From Sphingobium sp. HWE2-09 (GTDB lineage Bacteria > Pseudomonadota > Alphaproteobacteria > Sphingomonadales > Sphingomonadaceae), in the NCBI RefSeq assembly GCF_035989265.1, contig NZ_JAYKZX010000001.1, forward strand, positions 885,001 through 949,000: a stretch of DNA of 64,000 nucleotides, written 5' to 3'. A program made the translations under genes and the position numbers. The notes beneath the pieces are model-generated. The model saw only the letters and a list, made by a program, of their open reading frames with translations, had not been told where the DNA came from and searched no databases. Position 1 is the first letter of the stretch; the number at the start of each line of letters is the position of its first letter. Below are positions 1-11,548 of the stretch, in pieces.

Positions 1-161
1 ATGCCGTGGCGACATGGGGTTGGTTTTTGGTGCTTGCCGCAAGGCAGGTGACAAAGGCTGATCTGATGATCGTTCACACAAGATTATCTGGCTGAGTTTA
101 ATAACCACACGAAAGCTAACGGCGAATGCTACCCAGTATTGTCGTTGGTGGTGTGGACTCT
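1..161 (+). other. 3' part of the 16S-23S rRNA internal spacer
   Basis: This stretch precedes 23S rRNA and contains no protein gene. Its last 20 or so bases (from about 140) are complementary to bases 2950-2978 just after 23S. The two therefore form the long stem that RNase III normally cuts to release pre-23S rRNA. The upstream tRNA-Ile and tRNA-Ala genes usual in this spacer lie outside the window, so only the tail of the spacer is seen. Confidence 0.75.
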
Positions 162-2959
<2,798 letters not shown>

Positions 2960-3047
2960 AGTCCCACCATCAACGACAGCACTGGTTATCAGCGCATGTC
3001 AGCGACGGTCGGTTGTTAAGCCAGCCCAGATATAGCTTACAAACATA

Positions 3048-3103
3048 CAAACCCGCCTGTTGGCAGGTTTGAACCCAACAAACCCGCCTGTTGGCGAGGT
3101 TTG
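3048..3103 (+). repeat. Two tandem hairpins in the 23S-5S spacer
   Basis: Two nearly identical units lie at 3048-3071 and 3079-3103. Each begins CAAACCCGCCTG and ends AGGTTTG, so each can fold into a small hairpin. The copies differ by one inserted G. They lie in the transcribed spacer between 23S and 5S rRNA and may be processing signals or a local duplication. No gene is present in the 2960-3158 spacer. Confidence 0.7.
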
Positions 3104-3158
3104 CACCCAATATGTGCACGGCATCGATTATAACCCCCTTATATGCGCCCGCTTCATT

Positions 3159-3274
3159 GCTTGGTGACCATAGCGTCTGTGACCCACCCGATCCCATCCC
3201 GAACTCGGCCGTGAAACCAGTCTGCGCCGATGGTACTATTGCTCAAGCACTGGAAGAGTAGGGCGTCGCCAGGC
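3159..3274 (+). rRNA. 5S ribosomal RNA
   Basis: This is the 116-nt 5S rRNA, showing the conserved CCCATCCCGAACTCGG core near 3193-3208. Its ends are complementary: GCTTGGTGAC at the start pairs with GTCGCCAGGC at the end. The complementarity runs on into the flanks (GCTTCA before, TGAAGC after), which would give the precursor stem. It sits about 200 nt after 23S and 75 nt before the initiator tRNA, the standard sphingomonad order. Confidence 0.96.
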
Positions 3275-3349
3275 ATTGAAGCGCGCGCATATATCGGACA
3301 CACAAAACCCATTCACTTTGTCGTTAGCGACCTCTGGTCGCGCCTCTGG

Positions 3350-3426
<77 letters not shown>

Positions 3427-3468
3427 ACGTAAAGACTTAGCGAACGCAGTGAGCTTAGGCTTTGCGTT

Positions 3469-3526
3469 GTCCCGGCGAACGCCGGGACCCACAACACCAC
3501 ACCCCGCCCACAAAGCGGGGTTTTTT
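3469..3526 (+). terminator. Terminator of the rRNA operon
   Basis: Two hairpins follow the tRNA. The first, 3469-3488, has the stem GTCCCGGC/GCCGGGAC with a four-base loop. The second, 3502-3520, has the stem CCCCGC/GCGGGG and is followed directly by TTTTTT (3521-3526), a classical rho-independent terminator. Together they should end transcription of the rRNA-tRNA operon. Confidence 0.85.
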
Positions 3527-3571
3527 AATGCCCCCAACCCGCGCGATCATCAGGCAAAGAGGCGACCATCC

Positions 3572-4356
3572 TGATCTGCCCCCACCGAGTGGACCGATTG
3601 GGGTGTTAGTAGATTAATCCCATCACCACCATATCCGGCCTTCGGTTCCGCTTCACTCCACCTCCGTCCGGATATGGCGGTGTCGCCGTTTCTGGTGCCG
3701 GTAGTCGGTATCCTAGGCTGCTATGCGGTGTAATGCTTCGATCAGCACCCTGGCCTCTGTGAGGCTGTAGAAGATCTCGCCATTGAGCAGTTCGTCGCGA
3801 AGCGACCTGTTAGCTTTCGTTATAGCCATTCTCCCATGATGATCCTGGCGCGATGTAGAGCGTATTTGGACGGCGGTCGCGATAAATTCGCTGCCATTAT
3901 CGGAGCGTATATGTGCCGGAGGGCCGCGCGAGATGAACAGGTCGGCCAAGGCCGCCAGAACATCCTCGTGCTTGAGCTGCCGTGCCACGATGGGAGCCAG
4001 ACATTAGTTGCGCTGGCCTTCGGCTCCCTTTGCCGCCTCCTTCAGGATCAGCTTGTCCAGCGTCAGGTCCCAGATCGCTCGGCGCAGCCGCTGATTTTCA
4101 TTCTCCAGATCCTTCATCCGCCGTGCCTAGTCGGTCTTCAGCCCGCCATATTCCTTGCGCCAGCGATAATAGGTCTGCTCGCTGATCCCGATCCGACGGC
4201 ATGCTTCGGCGGTCGAAGCCCCTGCGCCAGCACAATCTCAGCTTCACGCAGCTTGCCGATGATCTCTTCCGACTCGTGCTTCTTAAATAGCATCTGTCGT
4301 CCCTTTCGCGGTCCAAACTATCATAGTCTCTGGGACACTCAGCGGGGGGCAGATCA
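3572..4356 (-). mobile_element. Decayed IS3-family insertion sequence
   Basis: The two ends are imperfect inverted repeats: TGATCTGCCCCCACCGAGTG at 3572 and, on the other strand, TGATCTGCCCCCCGCTGAGTG ending at 4356. Between them is a broken IS3-type orfA/orfB pair. At about 785 bp the element is far shorter than the usual 1.2-1.3 kb of this family, so it has lost internal sequence. No clear target-site duplication is visible. It lies just downstream of the rRNA operon terminator. Confidence 0.75.
3713..4293 (-). pseudogene. IS3-family transposase orfA/orfB remnants
   Basis: OrfA starts at 4293 and shows the IS3 helix-turn-helix (residues like TAEACRRIGISEQTYYRWRKEYG). It is broken by a one-base frameshift near 4220 and an in-frame TAG at 4127-4129, and ends about 4004. 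The orfB part (3713-3988) keeps only a piece of the DDE domain, with the DNGSEF motif and the later part around SLRDELLNGEIFY. The N-terminal half and the first catalytic Asp are missing, and part of the sequence after DNGSEF is deleted. It cannot encode a working transposase. Confidence 0.8.
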
Positions 4357-5340
4357 GACGATCGCGATCTGATTGTCGAACATGGTGTCTCCGAACAGTT
4401 CAAGGGTCTAAGAAATAGGCATCGCCATCGCACGAGCCTCGCTGGCGCAATTGTAAAAATCGACGGTGACGGGATTGGCGCTTATCCATGTGATATCGCC
4501 ATCCTATCGAAGGACATGACAGATCTGCGTGGTAAGCAACGGAAGCTCGGCGTGCATGGCTGAAAGCTCCCGGCGCAACTGATACGAAGAGAGGGCCGCA
4601 TTTATTGTCATGGGCGTGTTCATCTCCGCCGGGTACGTCTTAAACACCGATGGTCTCAGATAGGGTCCGAGAGGGTGACGAAGATTGCCAATATCTGCTT
4701 TTTATTTTTCGTTGCTCGAGGGGCGCCGAGCGAAAAGGCATCTATGGCTCAATTCCTAGTGCGCACCCTCATAATGACGGAGCTTTTGAATTTCCGCTTC
4801 ATTGACTGGCGCCAATGCCAGCAGGTAATCACTCTTCAAATAACCGCCACGTTCATGCGGTGGGAGAACACAGCCCGCCTGTCCTGAAAAGGGCTTCGTT
4901 CTGAAGATGAAGCATTCGCAGTGCGGGGACTTAAAGCACCGCCAATTCACTTATATTGCCGCTATTGATTCCCCGTCGTTCGGGTTGTGATTTTCGCCAC
5001 CAGCTGCACATTAGCATATCGGATCATCAGGGGTGGCTGAAAACCAGAATTTCCGCAGTTGGGGACTGCAAATCGAAGATTTACGACCATGTTGGTTCGA
5101 TATCGTTGGGCGCTAGCTGAGACAAAGCATCGTTTTGGGCAAGGCCGTGAAACCTCAGCTTTTGGAGGAACTTCAATCAGTCTCCAACTTATTATTATCA
5201 TCGTCCCGCGGCCTATTACCATGCGCAGAGCTGTACCATTTCTTTCGGTAAGTTGTTTTCCATCGTTCTGGTCATCTTCAATCTGCCAACATAACGCCCA
5301 GAGATATATGTTGTCGACGGAACTTCTGGCTTCAAAGAAC
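4357..5340. other. About 1 kb without a recognisable gene
   Basis: Only short overlapping reading frames with no recognisable motif occur here. On the minus strand at about 4370-4610 the translation has a few segments that read like an eroded protein, such as DGDITWISANPVTVDFYN, but several stops interrupt it and no family could be assigned. The region looks like decayed sequence next to the dead insertion sequence. Confidence 0.5.
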
Positions 5341-6849
5341 CTACGTTCGGAAAAGACGTCGCCAGCCGACGACTACTCCACTGAGAGAAACGAGAATACC
5401 GGCCACAGACAGCATCCAGACCAAAATGTGCCGCAGTGGCGGCCAGATCAATAGCCATGGAAAGTCCAGACTATGCAGCGCGCTAAACAGCCAGCGATAG
5501 CTACGTCCACCTGATCCAACCTGACCGAGTAACGCACCGGTCATTGGATCGATGTGTATCCATGTCTGCGCAGGATCGTCGAATTTGAGCCGCAGCACGG
5601 GCAGCGGTCGGCTGTCGTCCCGCACGTTTCCAGTAGAATACCAATAGCGATCGGGACGTTTCAGCCGATCCACGCCGGTCAGCGTCGAGCCGGGCATGGC
5701 GGCCTGCGCAGTGATGATGATCCGGCCCTCATCCATCGACATTTGCTGCCCCGTAAGACCGTCCAGCAGCCGGGGCTTTCCCTCGCCCCATAAGGTGATA
5801 ACTGGCCGACCGCCAACATAGGTGAAGCGAGCCTCGCGTGCACCTGTGGCTGCCCGCGTTAGCATCGCCACATTAGTAGCAGGAAAACCGGGGCGCGCTG
5901 TGCCATAGAGCCTTGCCACATCGCCACCCGCCTTGTCGCGCAATCCACCCCATGGGCTCATGGATAGCCAGCCGCTGAACACCCAGGTGATGACGAATAA
6001 CCCGCCTACTAGCCCTGCGACATGGTGCCATTTCATCCAGCCGCGATAGGGGCTGACCGACCCTGATTTGTATCGTTTGTTCAACCGGACCCGCAACAGG
6101 CCGATCCAGACGCCCGCAATCGCCCCCAGCAGGCCGATGCCTGACGTCCACAGGACTGTCTGGCGCCATGGTTCCTGAAACACCCGCAACACCTCGAAAT
6201 AGATCCAGTGCGGGATTGCGCCCAACCAGTTCCAGAATTGCTCATGTGCGGTCGTGTTCTGCACGACCTCACCGGTTTTTTGGCTGATGTAGACGTCGGT
6301 CGCTGCGGCATCGGCAAGCCTTACCCGCCAGAACGGAGCCATCGCCATGTAGGCGCGCGTGACAACCCATTGGTCATGGTCAACCGTAGTAATAGAGGCT
6401 GTCGGTGCGCCGGTAAGGGTGGAGGCAATCGCCTCCGCACGCGACGCATCGATCTGTGTGATTTCATCGCCCGTTTGCGCCGACACGGCGCGCCGCCCGT
6501 TGGGTGTGACGAACCGATAGACCGGTTCGCCACCCGTCATGCCAAGCCGCATTTCGGTTGGGAATGCAGCCAAATTCAGTTTCGCCAGTGCCCAATCTGG
6601 GCCAACATGCACCTGTTGCCATTCGATCGGCGCTGCCGTCGCAACCCGTTCCTCAGCGCGGAAGGAGGGGAAGGACACGTAGAGCATGACCAGTCCGGAG
6701 AAGAACCAGATAGCAAACAACAGGCATAAGGCGATGCCCGCCCAGCGATGGAAGACATAAAGCCAACGCTTCCCAGTCTTGGTCCAGGCGGTCAGCGAGA
6801 GTGGCGACTGCCTTGGCCGGGTCATGATTGCTATTTTAGAAAGCGACAT
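5341..6849 (-). CDS. PepSY-associated TM-helix membrane protein
   Basis: This 502-residue inner-membrane protein belongs to the PepSY_TM family, often encoded next to TonB-dependent siderophore receptors. Members are thought to help reduce or release the imported metal. Four hydrophobic segments are visible: an N-terminal helix after the WLYVFHRWAG motif, a helix near TVLWTSGIGLLGAIAG, one after MKWHHVAGLVGG and a last one near HILVWMLSVAGILVSL. Conserved histidines occur at the helix edges. Start 6849 is preferred because GGAGG lies nine bases upstream; 6825 is the alternative. It overlaps the end of the TonB receptor gene by 14 bases, so the two are co-transcribed and probably translationally coupled. 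The exact substrate is unknown. Confidence 0.85.
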   Translation of the reverse strand: MSLSKIAIMTRPRQSPLSLTAWTKTGKRWLYVFHRWAGIALCLLFAIWFFSGLVMLYVSFPSFRAEERVATAAPIEWQQVHVGPDWALAKLNLAAFPTEMRLGMTGGEPVYRFVTPNGRRAVSAQTGDEITQIDASRAEAIASTLTGAPTASITTVDHDQWVVTRAYMAMAPFWRVRLADAAATDVYISQKTGEVVQNTTAHEQFWNWLGAIPHWIYFEVLRVFQEPWRQTVLWTSGIGLLGAIAGVWIGLLRVRLNKRYKSGSVSPYRGWMKWHHVAGLVGGLFVITWVFSGWLSMSPWGGLRDKAGGDVARLYGTARPGFPATNVAMLTRAATGAREARFTYVGGRPVITLWGEGKPRLLDGLTGQQMSMDEGRIIITAQAAMPGSTLTGVDRLKRPDRYWYSTGNVRDDSRPLPVLRLKFDDPAQTWIHIDPMTGALLGQVGSGGRSYRWLFSALHSLDFPWLLIWPPLRHILVWMLSVAGILVSLSGVVVGWRRLFRT

Positions 6850-8962
6850 GAAGGGTCGCCTCCACCGTGCGAGGATCGCCCAGCACCCATTGCGACGCTC
6901 CATAGGTCGCGCGCGCATAGATTTCGTTGAAGATGTTGCGCACCCGTACCGCCGCACTCGCACCTTCGACGAACTTCCAGCGGATACCGGCATCAGTTAA
7001 AGTGTAAGCAGGGACGACACGGCTGTTGGCCGCATCCTGATAGCGTTTGCCGACATAGCTGACACCGCCATCGACCACCCAGTCGTCGGCGAACGACCAA
7101 CTGACGAACGCGTTGGCGCTTTTCGTGGCGACATTGCTGGGGCGGTTGCCTGCGCGCTGGAACAGAACCCCGCCCACCGATTCCGCAAAATCGTCGTAGC
7201 GCGCCCGCAGCAGCGCACCGTTGAGGGTAAGGCTCAAGCGATCGATCGGCTCAAGGAACAGCGACGCTTCGACACCGCGAGAAGATTGTTGGCCGACCTG
7301 TACCTGGATCGTGGGAATCAACGGATCGGATGTCAGCAGCTTGCGCTTGATGATGTCATACACCGCCAATGTCCACTGGCCCCGCGCGCCCCAGAAAATA
7401 TGCTTGATGCCCGCTTCATATTGCCGACCGGTGGACAGGTCGAAATCACTCTGCGCCACACTGGTGGAGACGAGTGCTCCAACAGGATCGGCTGCGGTCG
7501 CATATTGGCCGTAGAGCGCGAGCGTCGGCACGGGATTATAGACGGCCCCGACCCGCCACGTGACGGCGTCCGGCGTCGACGTGAAATTGTTTGCCGCGTT
7601 CACATAGTCTGTCTTTGTAATTTCGGGCCGGTCGTAGCGCAGGCCGCCTACCAGAGAGAATTTCTCGCTGAACTGCAGCCGATCTTCGGCAAAGATTGAA
7701 TATTGCCGGATCCTGTTGGTGTAACGGGGCTTGGTAGGCGCGCTGGCCTGATGGAGGAAAAGCGTGGAAGCCGGATCGTTCACATCGACCAGGCGGGTTG
7801 CGTTATTGCCGCTGTTGCTGACATTCTTGTAGCTGATACGGTTGATGTCGAAGCCGACAACCATCTGGTTCTCCAGTCCGCCCAGGCTATGGGTGAGATT
7901 GGCGGTCGTCCGGTTCCCGGTCTGCTTCTGGATATGATACAGTTCCAGGAAGCTGGATTGCCGGATTTTCGCGGCGCTGGTCGCCGTAGCAGGCACATAA
8001 GTTACGTTCTCTGCATTCTTCCAATATTTGTTGGCCCACAGATGATAGAAGGTACTGCCTATGGTCAGCGCATCGGATGCTGCCCATTCGATTTTCGCCT
8101 GGCTCCAATTGTCGCGGAAGCGCAGCCGGGCATCGTCGACATTATAGTTGTTCCGGCGTAGCGATCGATCCAGCTTTCCGTTGACCAGCGGGACGCCGAA
8201 CCACGTCCGCGGATTTTGGTTACTATAGTCGTGGGACAGGGTGATGGAGAGCGTGTCCGTCGGCTTCAGGCGAATGGCCCCCGACAAGGCGAGCGCGTCG
8301 GAGTCGCCGCGGTCCATCCAGCCTTCCGACCGGCGATAACTTGCATCGGCCCGGAAGCCGACTGCGTCCGTAATCGGGCCGCCAGCGCCCGCCGCGACAC
8401 TCAGACTGTCGAAGGATGCAATGCCGATGCGGCCGCTGACCTCCATCTGTTCGGACGGCTGCTTGCGTACGACGTTCACCGCGCCGCCGATGGCGCCCTC
8501 GCCATATAGAACGGAGGCTGGTCCACGCAGAATCTCCACGCTTTGCGCCATCCACGGGTCAGCCGGAAAGGTCAGCGTATTGTTGTACATCCGCATCCCG
8601 TCGTAGAGCGTCATCACCGAATTTTGTCCGGTGAAGCCGCGGGCGGACAGGCCATAGCCGAAGACCCCGGATGTGTTGACGATGCCCGTAGCGCGCGCGG
8701 CCGCATCCTGGATGGTCAGATCGCCCCGCAACCGGATGGCGTCGCCATCGAGCGTTTCTACGCTGGCGGGCATTTCGAGCGGTGTAAGCCCAAGGCGACT
8801 GGCTCCTTCGGTCTTCAGATTGAGCCGAAGCGGATCGACCACACCCGTCACGATGATGGCGTCAGGCGCGGCGTTGATATCTTCCGCCGGTGTCTGGGCA
8901 TAACCAGCGGTCGGCAAAGACAGACCAACCGCAGCGAGCATGACGTTCTTGAAATACTGCAT
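6836..8962 (-). CDS. TonB-dependent receptor, siderophore-type, under a B12 riboswitch
   Basis: This 708-residue outer-membrane receptor starts with a signal peptide (about 1-22, ending GYAQ) and a TonB-box-like DAIIVTG. Next come a plug domain (LRGPASVLYGEGAIGGAVNVV) and a 22-strand barrel ending in aromatic Phe (LHVAF). The plug and barrel most resemble the ferric-siderophore receptor subfamily. The 5' leader, however, carries a cobalamin riboswitch (9188-9409), so expression should fall when B12 is plentiful. It may import a corrinoid despite its siderophore-like sequence, or be tied to B12 status for another reason. Start 8962 has a G-rich Shine-Dalgarno (SD) sequence just upstream. The PepSY protein follows in the same operon. 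Confidence 0.88.
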   Translation of the reverse strand: MQYFKNVMLAAVGLSLPTAGYAQTPAEDINAAPDAIIVTGVVDPLRLNLKTEGASRLGLTPLEMPASVETLDGDAIRLRGDLTIQDAAARATGIVNTSGVFGYGLSARGFTGQNSVMTLYDGMRMYNNTLTFPADPWMAQSVEILRGPASVLYGEGAIGGAVNVVRKQPSEQMEVSGRIGIASFDSLSVAAGAGGPITDAVGFRADASYRRSEGWMDRGDSDALALSGAIRLKPTDTLSITLSHDYSNQNPRTWFGVPLVNGKLDRSLRRNNYNVDDARLRFRDNWSQAKIEWAASDALTIGSTFYHLWANKYWKNAENVTYVPATATSAAKIRQSSFLELYHIQKQTGNRTTANLTHSLGGLENQMVVGFDINRISYKNVSNSGNNATRLVDVNDPASTLFLHQASAPTKPRYTNRIRQYSIFAEDRLQFSEKFSLVGGLRYDRPEITKTDYVNAANNFTSTPDAVTWRVGAVYNPVPTLALYGQYATAADPVGALVSTSVAQSDFDLSTGRQYEAGIKHIFWGARGQWTLAVYDIIKRKLLTSDPLIPTIQVQVGQQSSRGVEASLFLEPIDRLSLTLNGALLRARYDDFAESVGGVLFQRAGNRPSNVATKSANAFVSWSFADDWVVDGGVSYVGKRYQDAANSRVVPAYTLTDAGIRWKFVEGASAAVRVRNIFNEIYARATYGASQWVLGDPRTVEATLHVAF

Positions 8963-8970
8963 ATAAACCC

Positions 8971-9027
8971 CCGTTCGTATCGCAGCGCACCTGTTGGGAG
9001 GGGCGCCAAGTGACAAGTTACGAACGG
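8971..9027 (-). promoter_or_regulatory. SD-proximal hairpin, possible riboswitch expression platform
   Basis: CCGTTCGTA (8971-8979) and TACGAACGG (9019-9027) are perfectly complementary over nine bases. In the minus-strand mRNA the 3' arm ends directly at the G-run that serves as SD sequence for the TonB receptor at 8962. Such a stem could hide the ribosome binding site when cobalamin is bound. The pairing is seen directly; the regulatory role is inferred. Confidence 0.5.
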
Positions 9028-9187
9028 TTGGAGATGCGATGGCGCGAAGAAGGAGCGGTTGCCGCAACGTCGGGAACGCGCACGCAACCGCCTGGATTCC
9101 CGCACCTGCAGGACCAGCCGTTCGTTCGTCGCTCAGACGGAGTTCACCGTGCCGCGGCCATCCCCTGGACCAAGGCAAGAGCGACCA

Positions 9188-9409
9188 GACGTCGGCAGGT
9201 CTCCTGGCTCATGGGTCATCGCTTGATATACGGCCTTCCCAGGCCTCGCAGGATTTAGCGTCCGGCCCAGTGGCTGGCGGTTGGGGCACAATGCCGTCCG
9301 CACATGTATATCGCGCTCGCCACTTACAGTTGCAGGGACAGCTGCGGCATTGAATTCTCGAAAGAACCCGCACCGCATTCCCTTTTAATCCCCGTTTCCG
9401 GGGAACCGA
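9188..9409 (-). ncRNA. Cobalamin (B12) riboswitch
   Basis: Read on the minus strand, this leader contains the conserved cobalamin-riboswitch blocks in order. They are GGTTCCCCGGAAACGGGGAT with AAAAGGGAATGCGGTG, then TCCCTGCAACTGTAAGTGG, GCCACTGGGCC, CTGGGAAGGCC, and the 3' box GAGCCAGGAGACCTGCCGAC. All core elements expected of Rfam class Cobalamin are present, so the aptamer looks intact. It lies about 225 bases upstream of the TonB receptor start on the same strand and is the only candidate regulator of that two-gene operon visible here. Confidence 0.93.
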
Positions 9410-9769
9410 CGCGATCTTTGTCTGCATCCTGCCGAAGCTGGAGAGACCGACACGCTTTATGCGGCTGACTATCGTTTCGCAAGCAGTAGTCGCTGCTCAT
9501 CGAACAGACCGACAATGATTAGCCCCGGACACAGCAGCCTCAAGTAGCAGACGGGAAGGCGGTTTTTCGGGGCGATGTCATCTAAAGCCAGCGTGCCACT
9601 CTCATACCAGCTGAAGCTGGCATCTCAGGGCGATGGTGCAATACGGTCGAACGTGGCCCTTCTCTTAAGCTTACCCCCCACTGCCCGAGACCATATCTTA
9701 CGCGGGAGTGAAGTATGGGTTAGCGCTTTCTGGCGACATCGTACGCCAGAAGGGCTCAATTTTTATGCC
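9410..9769. other. Leader/promoter region between the B12 riboswitch and pirin gene
   Basis: No gene is supported here. The part next to 9410 must hold the promoter of the riboswitch-controlled operon, reading leftward, but no convincing -35/-10 pair could be fixed by eye. Reading frames crossing this stretch on the plus strand continue as antisense of the pirin gene and are rejected. Confidence 0.5.
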
Positions 9770-9799
9770 GAAAACGTCGGGAGGGCGATCACCCCTCCC
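9770..9799 (-). terminator. Terminator after the pirin gene
   Basis: GGGAGGG (9779-9785) pairs with CCCTCCC (9793-9799) around a seven-base loop. On the minus strand the stem is followed by GACGTTTT. It begins about ten bases after the pirin stop codon. The T-run is short, so this is a probable but not ideal rho-independent terminator. Confidence 0.6.
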
Positions 9800-9808
9800 G
9801 TAATTTCC

Positions 9809-10507
9809 TTAGGCAGCATCAACCATGACGATCTCGCTATCTTCCATCGCGGTTACACGGATCACATCGACATCGTGGATGGCGGCACCGTCCCGGGCGT
9901 TGACCTGAACATTGTCGATTTTGATTACTCCAGTAGCGGGCACCAAATAGGCTTTGCGGTCCTTGCCAATGGGATATTCGGCGCTTTCGCCAGCCTTCAA
10001 CGTAGCGGCAACGATGCGGGCGTCCGTGCGGATAGGCAGCGCGTCATTGTCATTCTCATAGCCAGACGCCAGCGTGACGAAATGGCCAGTCCGATCCCCT
10101 TTCGGAAAAGGACGAGCGCCCCAGCTCGGAGCATCGCCATTCTTCGTGGGCACGATCCAGATCTGGAAGATCTTCGTCGTGATATCCTCCAGATTATATT
10201 CGGAGTGACGCACGCCGGATCCAGCGCTCATGACCTGAACGTCGCCAGCTTCAGTCCGGCCCTTGTTGCCTAGACTATCCTCGTGCGTGATGGCTCCTTC
10301 GCGGACATAGGTGATGATTTCCATGTCGCGATGCGGGTGTGGCGGGAAGCCGGTCTTTGGCGCGATTGTGTCGTCGTTCCAGACACGGAGGTTGCCCCAA
10401 CTCATACGCGCCGGATCGTGATAGCCGCCGAACGAGAAGTGATGCTTGGCGTCAAGCCAGCCGTGGTTGGCGCCACCGAGGTCTGCGAATGGGCGAACTT
10501 CGATCAT
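9809..10507 (-). CDS. Pirin family protein
   Basis: This 232-residue bicupin belongs to the pirin family (YhaK type). The N-terminal cupin shows the metal-binding motif PPHPHRDMEI (about residues 55-64) and the second part GSGVRHSEYN (about 96-105), giving the usual three His and one Glu ligands. Bacterial pirins include quercetin 2,3-dioxygenases and redox-sensing proteins; the substrate here cannot be told. The start at 10507 follows AGGAGA. The gene is transcribed away from a LysR regulator 111 bases off, a very common pairing in which the regulator is thought to control the pirin gene under electrophile or redox stress. Confidence 0.9.
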   Translation of the reverse strand: MIEVRPFADLGGANHGWLDAKHHFSFGGYHDPARMSWGNLRVWNDDTIAPKTGFPPHPHRDMEIITYVREGAITHEDSLGNKGRTEAGDVQVMSAGSGVRHSEYNLEDITTKIFQIWIVPTKNGDAPSWGARPFPKGDRTGHFVTLASGYENDNDALPIRTDARIVAATLKAGESAEYPIGKDRKAYLVPATGVIKIDNVQVNARDGAAIHDVDVIRVTAMEDSEIVMVDAA

Positions 10508-10579
10508 GTAATGTCTCCTTTCGAACAGCGTCGGGCTGTCGTTGGATGTGTTTTACAACTTGCGATAACTTCGAAGCAG

Positions 10580-10598
10580 ATACATAAATCTGGTGTAT
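10580..10598. promoter_or_regulatory. Candidate LysR operator between pirin and lysR
   Basis: ATACA-N9-TGTAT is an interrupted palindrome fitting the T-N11-A rule for LysR-type sites. It lies in the 111-bp divergent promoter region, 21 bases before the LysR start. The palindrome is observed; binding is inferred. Confidence 0.45.
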
Positions 10599-10618
10599 TC
10601 GTTCGAGAAAGTAGAACA

Positions 10619-11548
10619 ATGAAATCCCCCGGAACTCCGACATTCGACCAGCTTCGCATCTTCCTCACCATCGTCGATCTCGGCAGCTTCGCGGCCGCGG
10701 CGCGGAAGCTCAATCGCGCCGTCTCCGTGATCAGCTATGGCATCGCCAATCTGGAAGCGCAGCTCGGGCTGACGCTGTTCGACCGGGAGGGCACACGTAA
10801 GCCCCAGTTGACCGTCGAGGGACGCGCCCTGCTCGCGGAGGCGCGCAGCATATCGCATGGCTTCGATGGACTACGGGCAAAGGTTAAGGGCTTGCTCGAA
10901 GGTCTTGAGGCAGAGGTCGACCTGGCAGTCGACGTCATGGTGCCCTCCGAGCGGCTAGGGAAAGTCCTGCGCAATTTCGCAACCGAGTTTCCAACGGTCC
11001 AGCTTCGCCTGCATGTCGAAGCGCTGGGCGCGATTACCGCCATGGTGCTGGACCGGGGCGCGGCCATCGGCATTTCAGGGCCGTTGGCGGCGGGCGTGGA
11101 GGGGGTTGAGTGCATCGCTGCCGGTTCGGTGCCGATGGTGCCGGTCGCAGCGCCCGATCATCCGCTGGGCCGCATGGAACGCATCCCACCTGGCGCGGGG
11201 CGCGAGCATACCCAGCTAGTGCTGACCGACCGCTCGCGATTTACCGAGGGGCAGGATTATTCGGTAATGAGTCCCAAGACTTGGCGCTTGGCCGATTTGG
11301 GTGCCAAGCATGCGCTGCTGCGCGAGGGGATAGGGTGGGGCAACATGCCGCTGCCGATGATCGAACCCGACTTGGTCGATGGCACGCTGGTTCGTCTCGT
11401 CATGCCGGATCATACGGGCGGAACCTACCGCTTTGCCGGTGTCTGGCGGCGAGACGCGCCACCAGGGCCTGCCGCCTCCTGGCTGCTGGATCAGTTTGTC
11501 GCTCTGGGTGCGGACGACAGGGAACTGGAAGGCATGGGCGATGTCTGA
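10619..11548 (+). CDS. LysR-type transcriptional regulator
   Basis: This 309-residue regulator has an N-terminal winged helix-turn-helix (about residues 8-66, with GSFAAAARKLNRAVSVISYGI and LGLTLFDRE). A periplasmic-binding-protein-like effector domain fills the rest. The ATG at 10619 is chosen because the family always starts a few residues before the FDQLRIFLTIVDLGSF helix; longer in-frame upstream sequence is antisense to the pirin gene. It is divergent from pirin and overlaps the following TMEM175-like gene by eight bases, so those two form an operon. Confidence 0.92.
   Translation: MKSPGTPTFDQLRIFLTIVDLGSFAAAARKLNRAVSVISYGIANLEAQLGLTLFDREGTRKPQLTVEGRALLAEARSISHGFDGLRAKVKGLLEGLEAEVDLAVDVMVPSERLGKVLRNFATEFPTVQLRLHVEALGAITAMVLDRGAAIGISGPLAAGVEGVECIAAGSVPMVPVAAPDHPLGRMERIPPGAGREHTQLVLTDRSRFTEGQDYSVMSPKTWRLADLGAKHALLREGIGWGNMPLPMIEPDLVDGTLVRLVMPDHTGGTYRFAGVWRRDAPPGPAASWLLDQFVALGADDRELEGMGDV

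Noticed and set aside
4370-4610. A possible PAS-like or signalling-protein fragment on the minus strand
   Set aside because: Only short family-like stretches between stop codons; no assignment could be defended.
9575-10273. A 232-codon open frame on the plus strand
   Set aside because: It is mostly antisense to the pirin gene, which has a good start and metal motifs.
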